From Mesodorylaimus sp. YZB2_4 (lineage: Eukaryota; Nematoda; Enoplea; Dorylaimida; Dorylaimidae): a stretch of 64,000 nt of DNA. The translations under genes and the position numbers were made by a program. Below are positions 9,151-21,200 of this stretch, piece after piece; within the stretch, counting starts at the first letter, position 1; each line of letters starts with the position of its first letter. Under the pieces are notes generated by a model, which saw nothing but the letters and a program-made list of their open reading frames with translations, searched no databases and had not been told where the DNA came from. The stretch lies in NCBI GenBank assembly GCA_030248295.1, contig JASANH010001212.1:434001-498000 (forward strand), given 5' to 3'.

Positions 9151-11698
9151 ATGGGGGAGAACTTGGAGTATGACGACAACGGCTGCCCGATGCCACCGAT
9201 GGGACACCTGAAAGCGGAAACGTCGGCAACTGGAGCGGCGGCGGCTGCGGCTTCCGTTCAAGACCTCGAGTTCGATCGCAAAGGCGGAAATCCGGGACCA
9301 AAAGTAGCGCGGTTCGGAACGGGTAAGTGCAGGATCGTTTCTCCCCTAAGGTCTTGTTTGCAAGTACGAATCAAGTGCAGCAGGGGAACCACGGCAAGAG
9401 TATTTAATCAAATGTGTCATCGCTAGGCGAGATCACTGCCGGACAACCGGAACCCGACCAACCGCCTCAGAAAGACGTCAAGGATGCACCGGACGAGAAA
9501 CCGAGCGAAGATCCAAAGTCGAATGAAAACTCGTTATCGCCGGATGAGAAGCTGTGTCGAGACGCTTTTGCCGAGCTGGTAAGGAAAAACGATAATCTGC
9601 TCCCGGAATGAACCTTGTTTGTTCTTTTAGGCTGTTGTGTTCCCACATCTGGAAGAAGAGTGGCTGAAAAAGTGCATCGGGCTTCGAATGGTCGAGGACA
9701 AGTGGGACTTGGAGAAGACGGCCTCGTGGATCTTCGACTACGAGAATCTGGCGCCGAGGAAAGAAGTCGTAAGTTCCTCGCTACCATTTCCTCCCCCCTT
9801 ACGCCTTGCATTTTGGGCCTGCATTTCAGAAACGCAAGTTCACTGGCGATTTAACCCGGGCGACTGACTACGAGTCGATCAAGGCGATGCTCACGGCCGT
9901 GCAACACGACGATCCGCCCCACGAGTACATGTACTACAGTACTCTAAAACTGTCTCAAAAGTTTCCGCAGGTATTTATCGGGTTTTCCGGGGTGTTTTTT
10001 TAAAAACCGTTTCGCTTTTTTTAGTTCGCCACGGGTTCGTTGCGTCAAGTCCTCGAAGACCTCAAGTATTCGTATCCAGCGGCTGTGTTCGCCATCGCGG
10101 AAGGGCTGGAACAGCTTATCGCCACCGAGAAGAGAACGTGGAAGGACTGGGCGCGCCACGAGATCGTCTTCATCCTCATCGATCGAGGTGATGAACAGTT
10201 GGAAAAGTGCCTTTGTAGTTCAGCCCCTGTCTTTGTTTGCAGACGGACAACTGTGGAAGTACCCGATGCGAGTGGTGAAAGGCACGAAGACTTGGAGCAA
10301 GAAGAAAGCTCGCTTCACTGGCTTCCCAGCGTCGTTGGCGCACGAGGTTCGTTTGGTCGAAAAAGCCTTGTACTTGTACGAGCAGGTCAGTAATCGGATA
10401 GCTTTCTCCGCAACTCTCTCAAAGCTTGTTGTTTGCAGAAGTGCAAGAAGCTGCAGTCGAAGCTGGACGCGGAAGAAGCTCGACGAAACAGCCTGGAAGC
10501 GGCCATTCAAAGCGGGACCGCGCTGGAGTGCATGATCTGCTTCGGGAACTACATGCTCCAAGAGCAAGTGGCATGCGCCGGTGGACACGAGTACTGCGTC
10601 ATGTGCCTGAATCGATCAGTGGACGAGGCTGTGTTGGGCCAGCTGAATGTACGGCCTTTCTTGGTTGACCCGACTTCTACAGTAGCGAGTGTTCTTCTTC
10701 AGCTCTCTACCGCAGGCGACCTGCCGTGCTTGGTCACTGGCTGCAAAGAGTCGTTCTCGTTGGCCACGTTGGTGCACCTTTTGAGTGGCGATCGGCTGGC
10801 GCGTCTCGAAGAACGAATCTGGAGCGACTTCTTGACGAGGGCTGAGCTGCCGAATCTGTGCGTGTGAGTATTTTTGGACTCTCTCGGCGGTGTCCACGTC
10901 CTTGGATCAGACACGATTGCAGGTGCTACGGCTGCGGGTACGCCGAGCAGATCGACATCCCGGTCGACGAACTGAAAAATTTCGAATGCAAAAATCTGAA
11001 ATGCCGCCGCCAATGGTGCCGCAACTGCCGAAACTTGTGGGACAGTCACATCGGCAAGACATGCAAAGAAATGAGCGATCCGGAAGAGATGTTGAGGAAG
11101 AAATAGTGAGCAGAGTTTCCTTTTTATCGTATGCTTACTAGATGGACATATTATAGCAACGAGATGATGACAGACGTGGTCGTGCGCAACTGCCTCAAGT
11201 GCCATCGGTCGCTGGAGAAGGTGGAAGGATGCAACAAGCTGACGTGCCAGTGCGGAGCCAAGATGTGCTACCTGTGCCGCGTACCCGTCAAGGACTACGA
11301 CCACTTCTGCCAGTAAGCCTACCCCATTGCAAGCAGACTCAACCATAGGACTGGGAGTCGTTTAGGCACCCGAGGGAGCCAGGGAAGCCGTGCGCTGAGT
11401 GCACTCGCTGCGGTCTGTGGGAAGATCCAAAGAAGGCGGACGAGACGGTGCGACAGAAACTGCAGATTCAGCTGCAAGAAGAGCTGTTCGAAATGAGTAT
11501 GTCCGCTTTCGCTGACTCGATTCTGCCGCTATTTCGCCTGTTTCAGAGATTGCACATGCTGGAAAGAAGGCCAATGCGACTGCTGCCGCTGCGATGGTGC
11601 CGAGGGCCAACGGCAAAGAGCCGAAAGCGCAGCCAGGACCCAAGCCGACCGCCCCGCAGGAAAGGAATTTCGCTGCCGCCTTCGGCGGGAATGGATGA
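9151..11698 (+). CDS. RNF216: RNF216/TRIAD3-like RBR E3 ubiquitin ligase
   Basis: RING-between-RING ubiquitin ligase. The first exon starts ATGGGGGAGAAC at 9151 (GENLEYDDNGCPMPP). Later exons hold a helical region (VFPHLEEEWLKKCIG, about 9630 on), then a coiled segment, RING1 (CMICFGNYMLQEQVACAGGH near 10530), the in-between-RING Cys/His block (CYGCGYAEQIDIPVDEL to CRRQWCRNC, about 10922-11045), and RING2 with CLKCHRSLEKVEGCNKLTC near 11195, whose EGC cysteine is the expected catalytic residue. It is followed by [20 protein letters not shown] and CTRCGLWEDPKK, the signature C-terminus of RNF216. The last exon starts after TTTCAG near 11547 and ends AFGGNG-stop at 11698. Introns are 50-110 bp. 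No lesion seen. Confidence 0.9.
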
Positions 11699-13540
11699 AA
11701 ACGACGAGTGTGAGGCCCAGCCCAACGATCGTGATGGCATGGTTTGTGATGTGTTGTATTTGGGCATGCGAAACGATGACTGAGTTGAGTTAACTAATGA
11801 TCGGAACACTGCGATTCGTCACACAAAAAGCACAACTGACGCGCAGTCACAGAAGCAGAGACACAGTAGATTCTGCACTATGCAAAACCTGAAGTAGAAT
11901 CGGCGCATTTTCAGAATAGTTTCATTGCCTGACCCCCTGATAAGATTTCACCGTGGCAGGAAGACCCTTCAACTTGTCCGCGGGTATTCGTTACAGAGGC
12001 CTCCAATATTTGAGTACCTTCTCTGAAGCGTAGCCGTCGAACAGTTTGGGCGAGGATGACAACTGAATGGTGGAATAAGAGATCGTCAATGAAGTTGTTG
12101 ATGCGAGAGATGAGGAAGTACTGGTGCGGAATTATCAAATAGAGAACCAGCAAATCAGCTGCCAGGCAGAACAAATATTCATCTCTAATCGGGCTCTGAA
12201 CGGACCCCACGCTTCGCGGTGCGGCGTATGGAGTCAGGAGCACACCCAGTTGTCTTCCAGAGTTGCTCGGCTCTCAGAAACTGTTTATGCATTTCTCTGA
12301 AGTCAATCGCCCAGGCTAAAATAACAGCCTCTGTTATTGCCCTGCGCACTCATCGAAACTTTTTTTAAAATTCTACATCGAAAGCCGAAATTTCTTCATA
12401 TTCCCTGGCTGATTGGTCAGAAATCCTCCTCCGTGTACCACCCACCATCGTTTCGGGCGTCTCCTCGATTTCAGAATCAGATTCTTATCGCGGGTGCTGT
12501 TTGGAAATCCCCTACAACTTTTCTCGGCGCAGCTTCTGCCAGCAGTGTCAGCCGGGCAGGATCCCGGCGAGAACGGCTGTTGCTGGCCGATTAACCCGTA
12601 GTTGTGGTCTCACTGTTTGCAGCATCAAGTAGCAGCTGTACGATGCCTGTGCTGGAAGATAGTTCTTCCTTTCGCACGAATCATGTTTCAATTGAAGTTA
12701 TTATTGTTTTTGGGCACTTTTTTGGGGTTTTCGGGCCGCCGTTTGAGAACCGCTTGATCGATTTCGATAATTTTTGGCACTAGCATGTCCTACTTATCAA
12801 CCTATGATACTACCAAACGGTTTTGCAAAATAATGGCTGGTTGTCGAGATATGCAGATAAAACCGTTTCGCCCTGTGTTATAACATGCGTTGGGTCTGTG
12901 GACCCAAGAGTTCGACCAACTACGGGTTAATGGCTTTCCATTGGGTTCTATTTTTTTTGGTCCAGTTCTCTGTCAGCTAAGCAACGAAGCCATTCTGAAC
13001 CGTTTGTCCATTAGAGTCCCAAGGATATCCGTTGGACGCCAGTGAGACGACTGGTCAATGTACAGTTCATTCGGACACCGAATGGTAAACAATGCTCAAA
13101 CAAATTTTAGATTCATCCATCAGCCGTCATTTGCATCTGGCATCTGCCTCTCACGCTTGGATGCTCTCGCGAGAAGGTTCGATTCGTGGCCACTTCGTGT
13201 CATGTGTCCCTTCGCCACTAAAGTGCGCATTTGAACTTTGTCATTCTTCCGCGTTGACTTGTCGCCACTGCGGAGTGGCGAGTGATGCGTTCCCTCCCTG
13301 ATACAGAGCAGTCTGTGGAACTCTGATTTTGCGATAGTGCTCTTCTACAACAGCATTTGGCATCCAACTCGTTGGCATAGCACGCAGCGAAGAAAACACA
13401 TGAACGGGAGCAAACTCATGTCACAATTGGGGTCTGTACACCGAAACGAAATCACTCGAATTCTCAGGATCTTCCTTCTGGTCGGGACACCAAAGCTCGA
13501 AATCACTAGAATACGAAACCCAATCACAATGAGCACATCC
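11699..13540. other. Intergenic stretch without a recognised gene
   Basis: I see no exon series with consistent splice sites or recognisable protein. A 110-codon minus-strand frame (11911-12243) has no family features. The part from 12700 to 12900 is AT-rich and includes paired motifs around AAACGGTTTTGCAAAAT and AAAACCGTTTCGCCC, which may be remnants of a repeat. Confidence 0.5.
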
Positions 13541-14533
13541 TCAAATATTCAGACAACATCTAGGCCCTGCCAACAGCTGGTGAGGATAAACTCTACATCG
13601 ATGGAAACTGTACTCACTTTGAACGCACCGACGACGTATGACTTCGAGCCACCTTGCGGACTTTTCGCCATTTGTGTTTCCTTGGGTTGCATTGGCATCT
13701 GACACGGAAACATGCAAAGTCATTGTTGGGGAATGAAGCTAATGGACCTCACCTCGGGCGCTCCCACAGCCTTTGTTGATGGAACGTGCGGCTCGACTCC
13801 GCCGGGTGCACTTGCTGAAACCTGAAACACAGGACATCGTACTTTGAGTTGTCTCCACGAACGGGTTAGTCGAGCGACTTACCTCATTTTTCGCAGGAGG
13901 AGAACCGGGCGGTGATTGAGACTTTGGAACTGGTGACTTCTTGCCGTCGGCTTCTTTGGGGGCCTCGAACTCGGCTCGAAGCTTTTCTTGGAGTTTGAAC
14001 ACCTGGGATTTCTGCCAGACAATGCGACGAGTTTCCTTTTTCTGAACTTCCTTTCCTGCAGGTTTCTTCTTTCCATCTTCGCTGCTGACGCTGCCCCTTT
14101 TGTGTCGGTCCTTCTCCCGTCCGCGCTGCTTGTCCTGGTCCCGTTTGTCGGGCTTGTCCTTCTTCACCCTGTGATCTTCTCTGTCGGCTGATCGTCCGTG
14201 CGTTCCGCCTAATTTCTCGCCTCGTCTTCTCTGTTCAAACTTTGGATCTCTCTGCATAAGCATTCGGCGATGTCGATCGGTGGCGTTGCTGCTGATACTC
14301 GCCAAGTGTTGCCGATTCATTTGTTGCCACTGAAGCTCGCGAAATCGTCGCTCGTCTTCGTCCGGCTCTTCGCAGCATGCGCAGGCCAGAACCACCGCCA
14401 CCAACGAGAGTAAGGCAACCGCGGATGCAACGATAGCCAATATCCAAATCGAGAAGGACGACAACGACACTTGAGGGTCCAACTCTGCCCGTCGACTCAT
14501 CGAACCGTCGCTTCCAAACGACGCGGGCGCCAT
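13541..14533 (-). CDS. Small single-pass membrane protein with a charged tail, unrecognised
   Basis: The first exon runs from ATG at 14533 to a GTAAGT donor at 13882. It encodes a short lumenal segment, a membrane segment (IWILAIVASAVALLSLVAVV followed by LACACC, residues about 28-55) and a long, strongly charged tail with Lys/Arg/Asp/Glu repeats (KKDKPDKRDQDKQRGREKDR) and PPGSPP-type proline patches. Two further short exons give VSASAPGGVEPHVPSTKAV and MPMQPKETQMAKSPQGGSK, then a terminal LLAGPRCCLNI-stop. The joins keep phase 0. The CACACC motif beside the membrane could be palmitoylated (inference). I do not recognise the family. Confidence 0.6.
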
Positions 14534-15229
14534 CGTCAACGAAACCGCAACCAGGACTGTGCGTAGACCGCGCGTGGAACCGCAACAGTCAACACCAGCG
14601 AGTACTAGAGATTACACTGCGCGAAGATACAAGCATGCTTTACCTACGCAGACTCATCCACTGCGGACTAGATTCAAGAAAAGAGGGAAGCGGACCTGAA
14701 TGTGCATGAATGTGCGGACCTCCATCGCATAAATCCTGTCTATACTATTTACCCGCTCTGCCCTCGGGTATGCAAATCAGGTATATAAGCACAGATGGAT
14801 GACTTTTTGTGCTGACTGATGTGGGTCCTCGACCAGTTCGGTTTTGTGTTAGAGTACCAGATTTTACGTGCTCCTTCACTCTGTGAGACCCATTTGATGC
14901 ATTGCCCATAATTATCACCCACCTGAACAGTTTTAGCTGGGGAAGATGCTAATTTGTCACGTTCCGTCCATACAACTAACGTGTTACCTACAGTGCACCT
15001 GCCAGATGGGATAATAAAACCCTTACTGTACATGGATGGACCAATCATGTACGTATAGTTTGTGAGCCGTGCGTTGGAGGTCAGTCTTGTTTCGTCTGGT
15101 TTTTAGCAAAAACCTCTTTGAAACTAAGCTTAAGAATGAAGGAGGAGCATTCCAGAGCGCAATGGAACACAGTTACTATAGCTCCTACTACGTAGAGCCA
15201 GTGGCTAACGATAAGTAAACGAATCAAGA
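14534..15229. other. Intergenic stretch
   Basis: No recognised gene. A 99-codon minus-strand frame at 14749-15048 has four Trp and evenly spaced Cys but no detectable family and no clear splice partners. I do not call it. Confidence 0.4.
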
Positions 15230-16510
15230 TCACTTTTCTTCGGTGGTGATGTCCAGCACCTTTGACGCATAGTCCAGTGCAGCTTTGGCTCTTTCGATCA
15301 TACGCTCTTGCTTGATCTTGTCCTCGGGACTATCAGTCGGAGCGAATAGGGAGCTCATGGTGTCTTGCATGAAGAACAGCATTAGGCAATTGAGTGCGGC
15401 TTGCTTATGGGCCATGCCGAGCACTCGATCCAAGGTCAGTTCCTTGGGCATATCCTTCCCTAGTTTCTTTTCTAGACACGAGTAGTAATGTTTTATGATG
15501 TCGTCCATGTGGGCATCGCGCAGGTGCCCGTCGAAGCTCATACTCAGCATACGACCCAGATCAGCCAGCGGGTTGCCCTAAAACGGCACAGTGTGTCAGG
15601 TGGTCTGCTAGGCCAATCAAACCGAGCTTACTATCAAGGGCATTTGCCAATCGATCAAGGCTACCACATCGTCTCCCATCGATCCATCTGGCAACTTGTT
15701 AAACATGACGTTATTGGCCCAGAAGTCCCCGTGGTTCAGTACGGAAGGCATCCAAGCCTTGTACTCGTCGTGGTGCTGGACCATGGTCTCCAACTGAAGT
15801 AGTCTCGAAATTTTGGCATCATCCAATTTGCCAAACGCGTCCGGAAATGCTTCCTTCGCCTTCGCCATGGCCTTCTGCATCACCGGAACAAAAGCAGCAA
15901 ACAAGGGCAGTCGTTGCTCAAACGTTTCGAACTTGTCTCTCCAATTCACGTCAGTCGTCAGGCACCAGGCTTGTAAACTGGCTTGGACTTCGGCCGCACT
16001 TAGCAGTTGCTTGTGCGTCAACGAAGCACTGCCATCGCCCAACACTCTGGCCCGATCGCCCAAGTCTTCCAGCAAGATCAGAGGAGGACGCACGCCATCA
16101 CCGATCCAAGTGGCGTAAACGCGAGCTAACGGGACTGGCGGGGAATTCTCCTTTCCGAACATTTTATACACTTTGCACTCGGTCTTGTGCGCAGAGATCA
16201 CCATCTGAGTGAAACCCTGCTTCGCATCGCCGTCGTCCAGCTTGAACATGCCCAATAACTTCTCGATTGCATCCTTGCTCAGGGCCTTTAGAATGGCCGA
16301 TTTGGGCAAAGACGGGTGTTTCTTTTTGTCCGCGTCGTTCCACGTCAAAGACAGGCGTAATATGAATGAAGTGAACCCGTGTCCAGCAGCTATGGTATCC
16401 GCCTCCACCTTGACCAGTATCAGCTTGTCGTCATCGACGTGTTCTCGAAACGCTTCTTGAACATGATCGAGGGTGATCGATGTTGAACCCAAAAACCCGG
16501 TTTCTGCCAT
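15230..16510 (-). CDS. CHK/EcKinase-like (DUF1679-type) small-molecule kinase-like protein
   Basis: Two exons with a short intron at about 15577-15632 encode roughly 400 residues. The protein has the features of the choline-kinase/aminoglycoside-phosphotransferase fold family expanded in nematodes and arthropods: PLARVYATWIGDG and PPLILLEDLGD (hinge), VLNHGDFWANNVMF (Brenner catalytic loop with HGD and Asn) and VVALIDWQMPL (metal-binding Asp in place of DFG). The second exon continues GNPLADLGRMLSMS and a helical C-terminus ending TTEEK-stop. The start ATG at 16510 gives MAETGFLGSTSITLDHVQEA. All catalytic residues are present. Substrates of such proteins (ecdysteroids, choline or others) cannot be read from sequence. 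Confidence 0.87.
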
Positions 16511-18201
16511 TGTTCTTTATTTTCGCCGTCGCGCTCGTACTTCGAAGGCCAAAATGGAATAAGGGACGGTGAGATGTTTGCTTTGCGCAAAGAGAAGATT
16601 TAGTTAAATGATAAGGCCACGGATTGTATGCGCTATCAGCAAACTATTCATAAAAGTGAGTGGGTGGAACTTCCCCCACTCCTGCCCTCGCCACTCCACT
16701 CCAACATCTCGATTCATAGGACTACAGTGTAAATGCGCATACTCCCTAATCCTCACTCACACATCATGGAGATGGAGATCGTGTTCAGCTCATTCAGGTC
16801 TTTCCCTTCCTTCCGCGCTCAGAACCACTTTTACGCCTTGGTACTTCCTCTGACGTGAGCAGAGCAAACTGGTCTGCACGTTACTCTGCTTCTGCAGCAA
16901 CTCGACTTCCAAACCGATCTAGCGAGCGTCGACTCAAATGGCTGGCTGCCGAGGAGATGGGCTAATATACTGTAGTTATGTATCATTATATTGGTGACTT
17001 GTTTGACAAACATCAACCCGTACAACTGACTCGCTCGCTGGGGTGCTGTATTTCTCGTTCGCCCATCATAGGAGGCTAAAAAGGGCTCAGGTATCTCCGT
17101 GGGGTCACAAAAAGGGGTTTCCCTGAATCCCTATGTGCAGCAACTCACATTTGTGTACGTGAGGACTTCAGTATGGATTTGTCAGCAGACTTCTTGATGC
17201 GCGACACTTTAGACTTTGAGTTGGGCTTGTAGGACATTTTTGAGAGCCTCCTGCGCCCAGCCCGGTGATAATTTTTCCTCGTCCCCTGGGGAATGGTGAA
17301 CTTTCTGCTTGTTATAAGCTGCAGCAGCTCGCCTGTGATGATCAGAATGATTATGGCAGCCCCATGCTCCTCCCGATTCCCAGCGAGCTGTTTGGTCCAT
17401 ATCTATCAATGTGCAATTAAATTGACTGACTGACCCTTTGCTACCGAGGATGCAAAGGTTCGAGGATCTTCCCTCAGGTCAGTACTCCCGCACTCAACGC
17501 AGCTCCTTTAGCGCCGTCGAGCCGTTCCCCAGGTCCAACTATTTTTTAAATACCCGAAACAAATTTATTAGCTTTTGTCCATGAAATCAGAAAACAGCAA
17601 CTCTCAGAATCAAAGCCGTGCTTGTTACTTGAACCCTTGCGCTACAGTAATCACCAACACAAAACACAAATCCTGTCACTAAATAAACTCTGCTCCTGTA
17701 CCCACAAATCACCCATGCAAATGTAATCGAGTGCTCGACTCATTCTTCATGGCCACCCAACTGTCGCAAAATTTTATCTTGAGCTAAAACAGACACAACG
17801 CTTGAAACTTCCAAAAAATAAGAGCACTTTTAAAATCGAATGGATCCTGCATCTCACGGCTCTGTCTATTTAGGACGCATCTGATGAGATAATGTTGGTA
17901 GGGACGTCCTGCGAGTCAGGTCAAATAGGCCTACGCCAACATGAAGGCTCGAAATAGGCTCCCCTTCAGTGGCTGGACTACTGCCAGGTGACCTAAAGTA
18001 AGTCTTGGCATGTAAGTCCAGGGTTGCATGCCAATACATGCATTCACAAGCAAAGGCCTACAGCACTTTAACTATGTCCTCATGCTTTGTGTAGGCAGAC
18101 CTACAGAATGTCAAATCGTCGCCAGATTTGCCTCCCAGTGGCTTTACCCGAGTTCGCTGCATGTTGGTAGTGCTCACAATGAGACTCCCAGTTACCTAAT
18201 C
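16511..18201. other. Intergenic stretch without a recognised gene
   Basis: Nothing I can support as coding. A 66-codon minus frame at 17209-17409 has no family features. If Nup358 continues beyond its apparent stop through the GTAAGC donor near 18236, its last exon would lie here, but I could not find it. Confidence 0.4.
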
Positions 18202-21200
18202 CTAAAAGCACAGTCGGTCACATCCGCTGTTGCGCTTACCCTCTTCGCTGGCACATCCAATACATCCAGGACACGGCGAATGCTCAACGTAAAACATCTT
18301 GGGTAACTGATATTTCTTAGCCAACGATTCCTTCTCCTGATCCGCTTTTGCTTCGTACACGATACTCACTTCTTCCTCCGAATCCTTCCCGTCACTACCG
18401 CCTGCCCTTGCATTGTCGCCGCTTTCGATCCCCGTTGACATTGCAGCAAACTCGAAAATTTCCTTGAACTTCCTTGCTTGTTCCGCATCTTTAAAACGCA
18501 CAGCTAACGTTTCACTTTTCAATTCTCCATCCGCAAAATCTTGGCAATGCCACGTATATGCCTTGTCCGTATTCTTCATCGGCGATATCTTCATGCCAGG
18601 CTGAATCGTATGATTAGCGCAGATTTTCAAAATTTGCTCTCGACGCATCAAAATACGAACACGACCAGTCCCCCGATGTTTCAATATTTTTAGATCGCCC
18701 AAGCCACGTTCCTTAAATCCTTCTTTTCCATCGACATCAGTGCCCCAACGATACAGCTTAGCTCGTTCTTTGAATAATACCTAAATAAAGAGATATCACG
18801 TGCCAGCCTCTCATAAGCACAGTCGTACAGCCATACCTCCTCGTCCTCCTCCCCAGACTTCGCCTCGACCAAATCTGGCAACGGGACCAAGGGCTTGAAT
18901 TCCGCCGTTGGTTCAAACGGCGTATCCGTACTGTCGTCGTTTTCGGACTCCTGACGCGTGTGTTGCGGAGTTAATGTTGATAATCCACCAAACACCTAAA
19001 ACCAAGAAAACAACTTTTAAAGCGCGCATAAAGCCTGATTGAAAGTCTAAACGCATTACTTGTGTTCCGGCTCCTTCGAAACCCTTGAATCCTTGAAATG
19101 ATGAGAACGGGCTGGTATTTGTAAAACTTTGATCTTGATTTTGAGCTGCCAAGGCAGCAAAGCTTAATCCTGTGCTGACTTTTGATCCGCCAAAAATCGT
19201 TCCGCCTTCATTCGACACCGAGCTACTGCTTACAGGTGTGACTGCAGCAACCGAGGGCGCCGTGGTCTTGGAGAAAGGAAATGCTGGTATGGCAGGCGCT
19301 GCAGGTGCCGTGGTCGCAACTGGCAATCCAAAGGTCCGAGCCGATGATGCCGACGTCACCAAGGTTGATCCAGCAGTTATTGGAGGCGATGCGACGACGG
19401 GTTTGGCTGGAGAATCTGAATCGCTGCCAAGTGATGCCACTACTGATTCAAAAACGTCCTTGAATTTTCGAGCTTGTTCCACTTCCTTAAACCGCACAGC
19501 CAATGTTTCTCCCTTTAGTTCTCCATCCGAGAAATCCTGACAGTGCCAGGTATATGCCCGATCGGATTTCTGCATCGGCGACAGTGTCATTCCAGGCTGG
19601 AGCGTATGATTAGCGCAGATCTTCAAAATCTGCTCTCGACGCATCAAAATCCGAACGCGACCATTCTCCCGATGTTTCAGTATTTTCAGATCTCCTAATC
19701 CACGTTCCTTAAATCCTTCTTTTCCATCAACGTCCGTGCCCCAGCGATACAACTTGGCTCGCTCCTTGAACAAGACCTGTAACAAACGAAAACCATAAAG
19801 TCTCATACCATCGCCCTCATTGAATAATGCTCAGAATTCACACCCTCCTACCTCCTCATCTTCTTCGCCAGACTTCGCTTCGACCAAAGCTGGGAGTGGA
19901 ATAGCTGGCTTGAATTCTGCTGTTGGTTCAAACGGCGTGTCCGCACTGTCGTCGTTTTCCGACTCCTGACGCGTACGCTGAGGAGCTGTAGCTGCTACTC
20001 CACCAAATACCTGAAAACGAGTAACAAATCTTCAGAACAGTGAGCCTAAAAAGCTCAACCTCAATTACTTGTGATCCAGCTTTAGAAAAACCCTTGAAAC
20101 CTTGAAAAGACGAGAACGGGCTAGTTTTTGACGAAGTTTCATTTTGATTCTTCGCCGCCAAATCAGCGAAGCTGAATCCCGCGCCAGATTTTGAGCCACC
20201 AAAAATTGTTCCAGTTGATGGAGTACTTTCCTTCGATGCAGAGTCGTTCGTAGCTGTGGCTGCTGGGGCCGTAGTCTTCGAAGGGACGGTTGATGCTACC
20301 GATACAGCGGGCATAGTACTTACAGTCGTCGTCGGCAATCCGAACTTGGGAGCCGCAAATATCGACGCCAGCGAGCTCGAGGCTGTTGCCGCTGGTGGTG
20401 ATGGGCCATGAACGACTGGCTTGACTGAGACCACGGGCTTGGCTGGAGAACTTGAAGTGCTATCAAGCGATGCGACAGCTGATTCAAAAACGTCCTTGAA
20501 CTTCTGAGCTTGCTCCACTTCTTTAAACCGCACAGCCAATGTTTCTCCCTTCAGTTCTCCATCCGAGAAATCCTGACAGTGCCAGGTATATGCCCGATCG
20601 GATTTCTGCATTGGCGACAGGGTCATTCCAGGCTGGAGCGTATGGTTGGCGCAGATCTTCAAAATCTGCTCTCGACGCATCAGAATTCGAACGCGACCCG
20701 TCTCGATATGCTTCAGTATTTTCAGATCTCCTAATCCACGTTCCTTGAATCCTTCTTTTCCATCAACATCCGTGCCCCAGCGATACAGCTTGGCCCTTTC
20801 CTTGAACAACACCTAAAACCAAGGACAGTTTGAGTGAGTAGCGCATGAAAATGTATATGAGCTCGACAGTCAATAAACTATCAACACTTCTCATACCTCT
20901 TCTTCCTCTTCGCCCGACTTGGTTTCGACCAAAGCTGGTAATGGAATCACTGGCTTGAATTCTGCTGTTGGTTCGAATGGGGCGTCCGTACTGTCGTCAT
21001 TCTCAGACTCCTGGCGATTACGTTGCGGAGTTGACGTAGCCAATCCGCCAAAGATCTAAAAATTTAAACAAATAAATTGACTTTGCGTCAACAAAAATTA
21101 ACAGAAGCCGTCCTACCTGCGGCGACCCAGACGACGCTCCAAAGCCTTTGAAACCGTGGAAGGTCGTAGCTTGTGCGGCTGTGCTGCTATTCGACTTATT

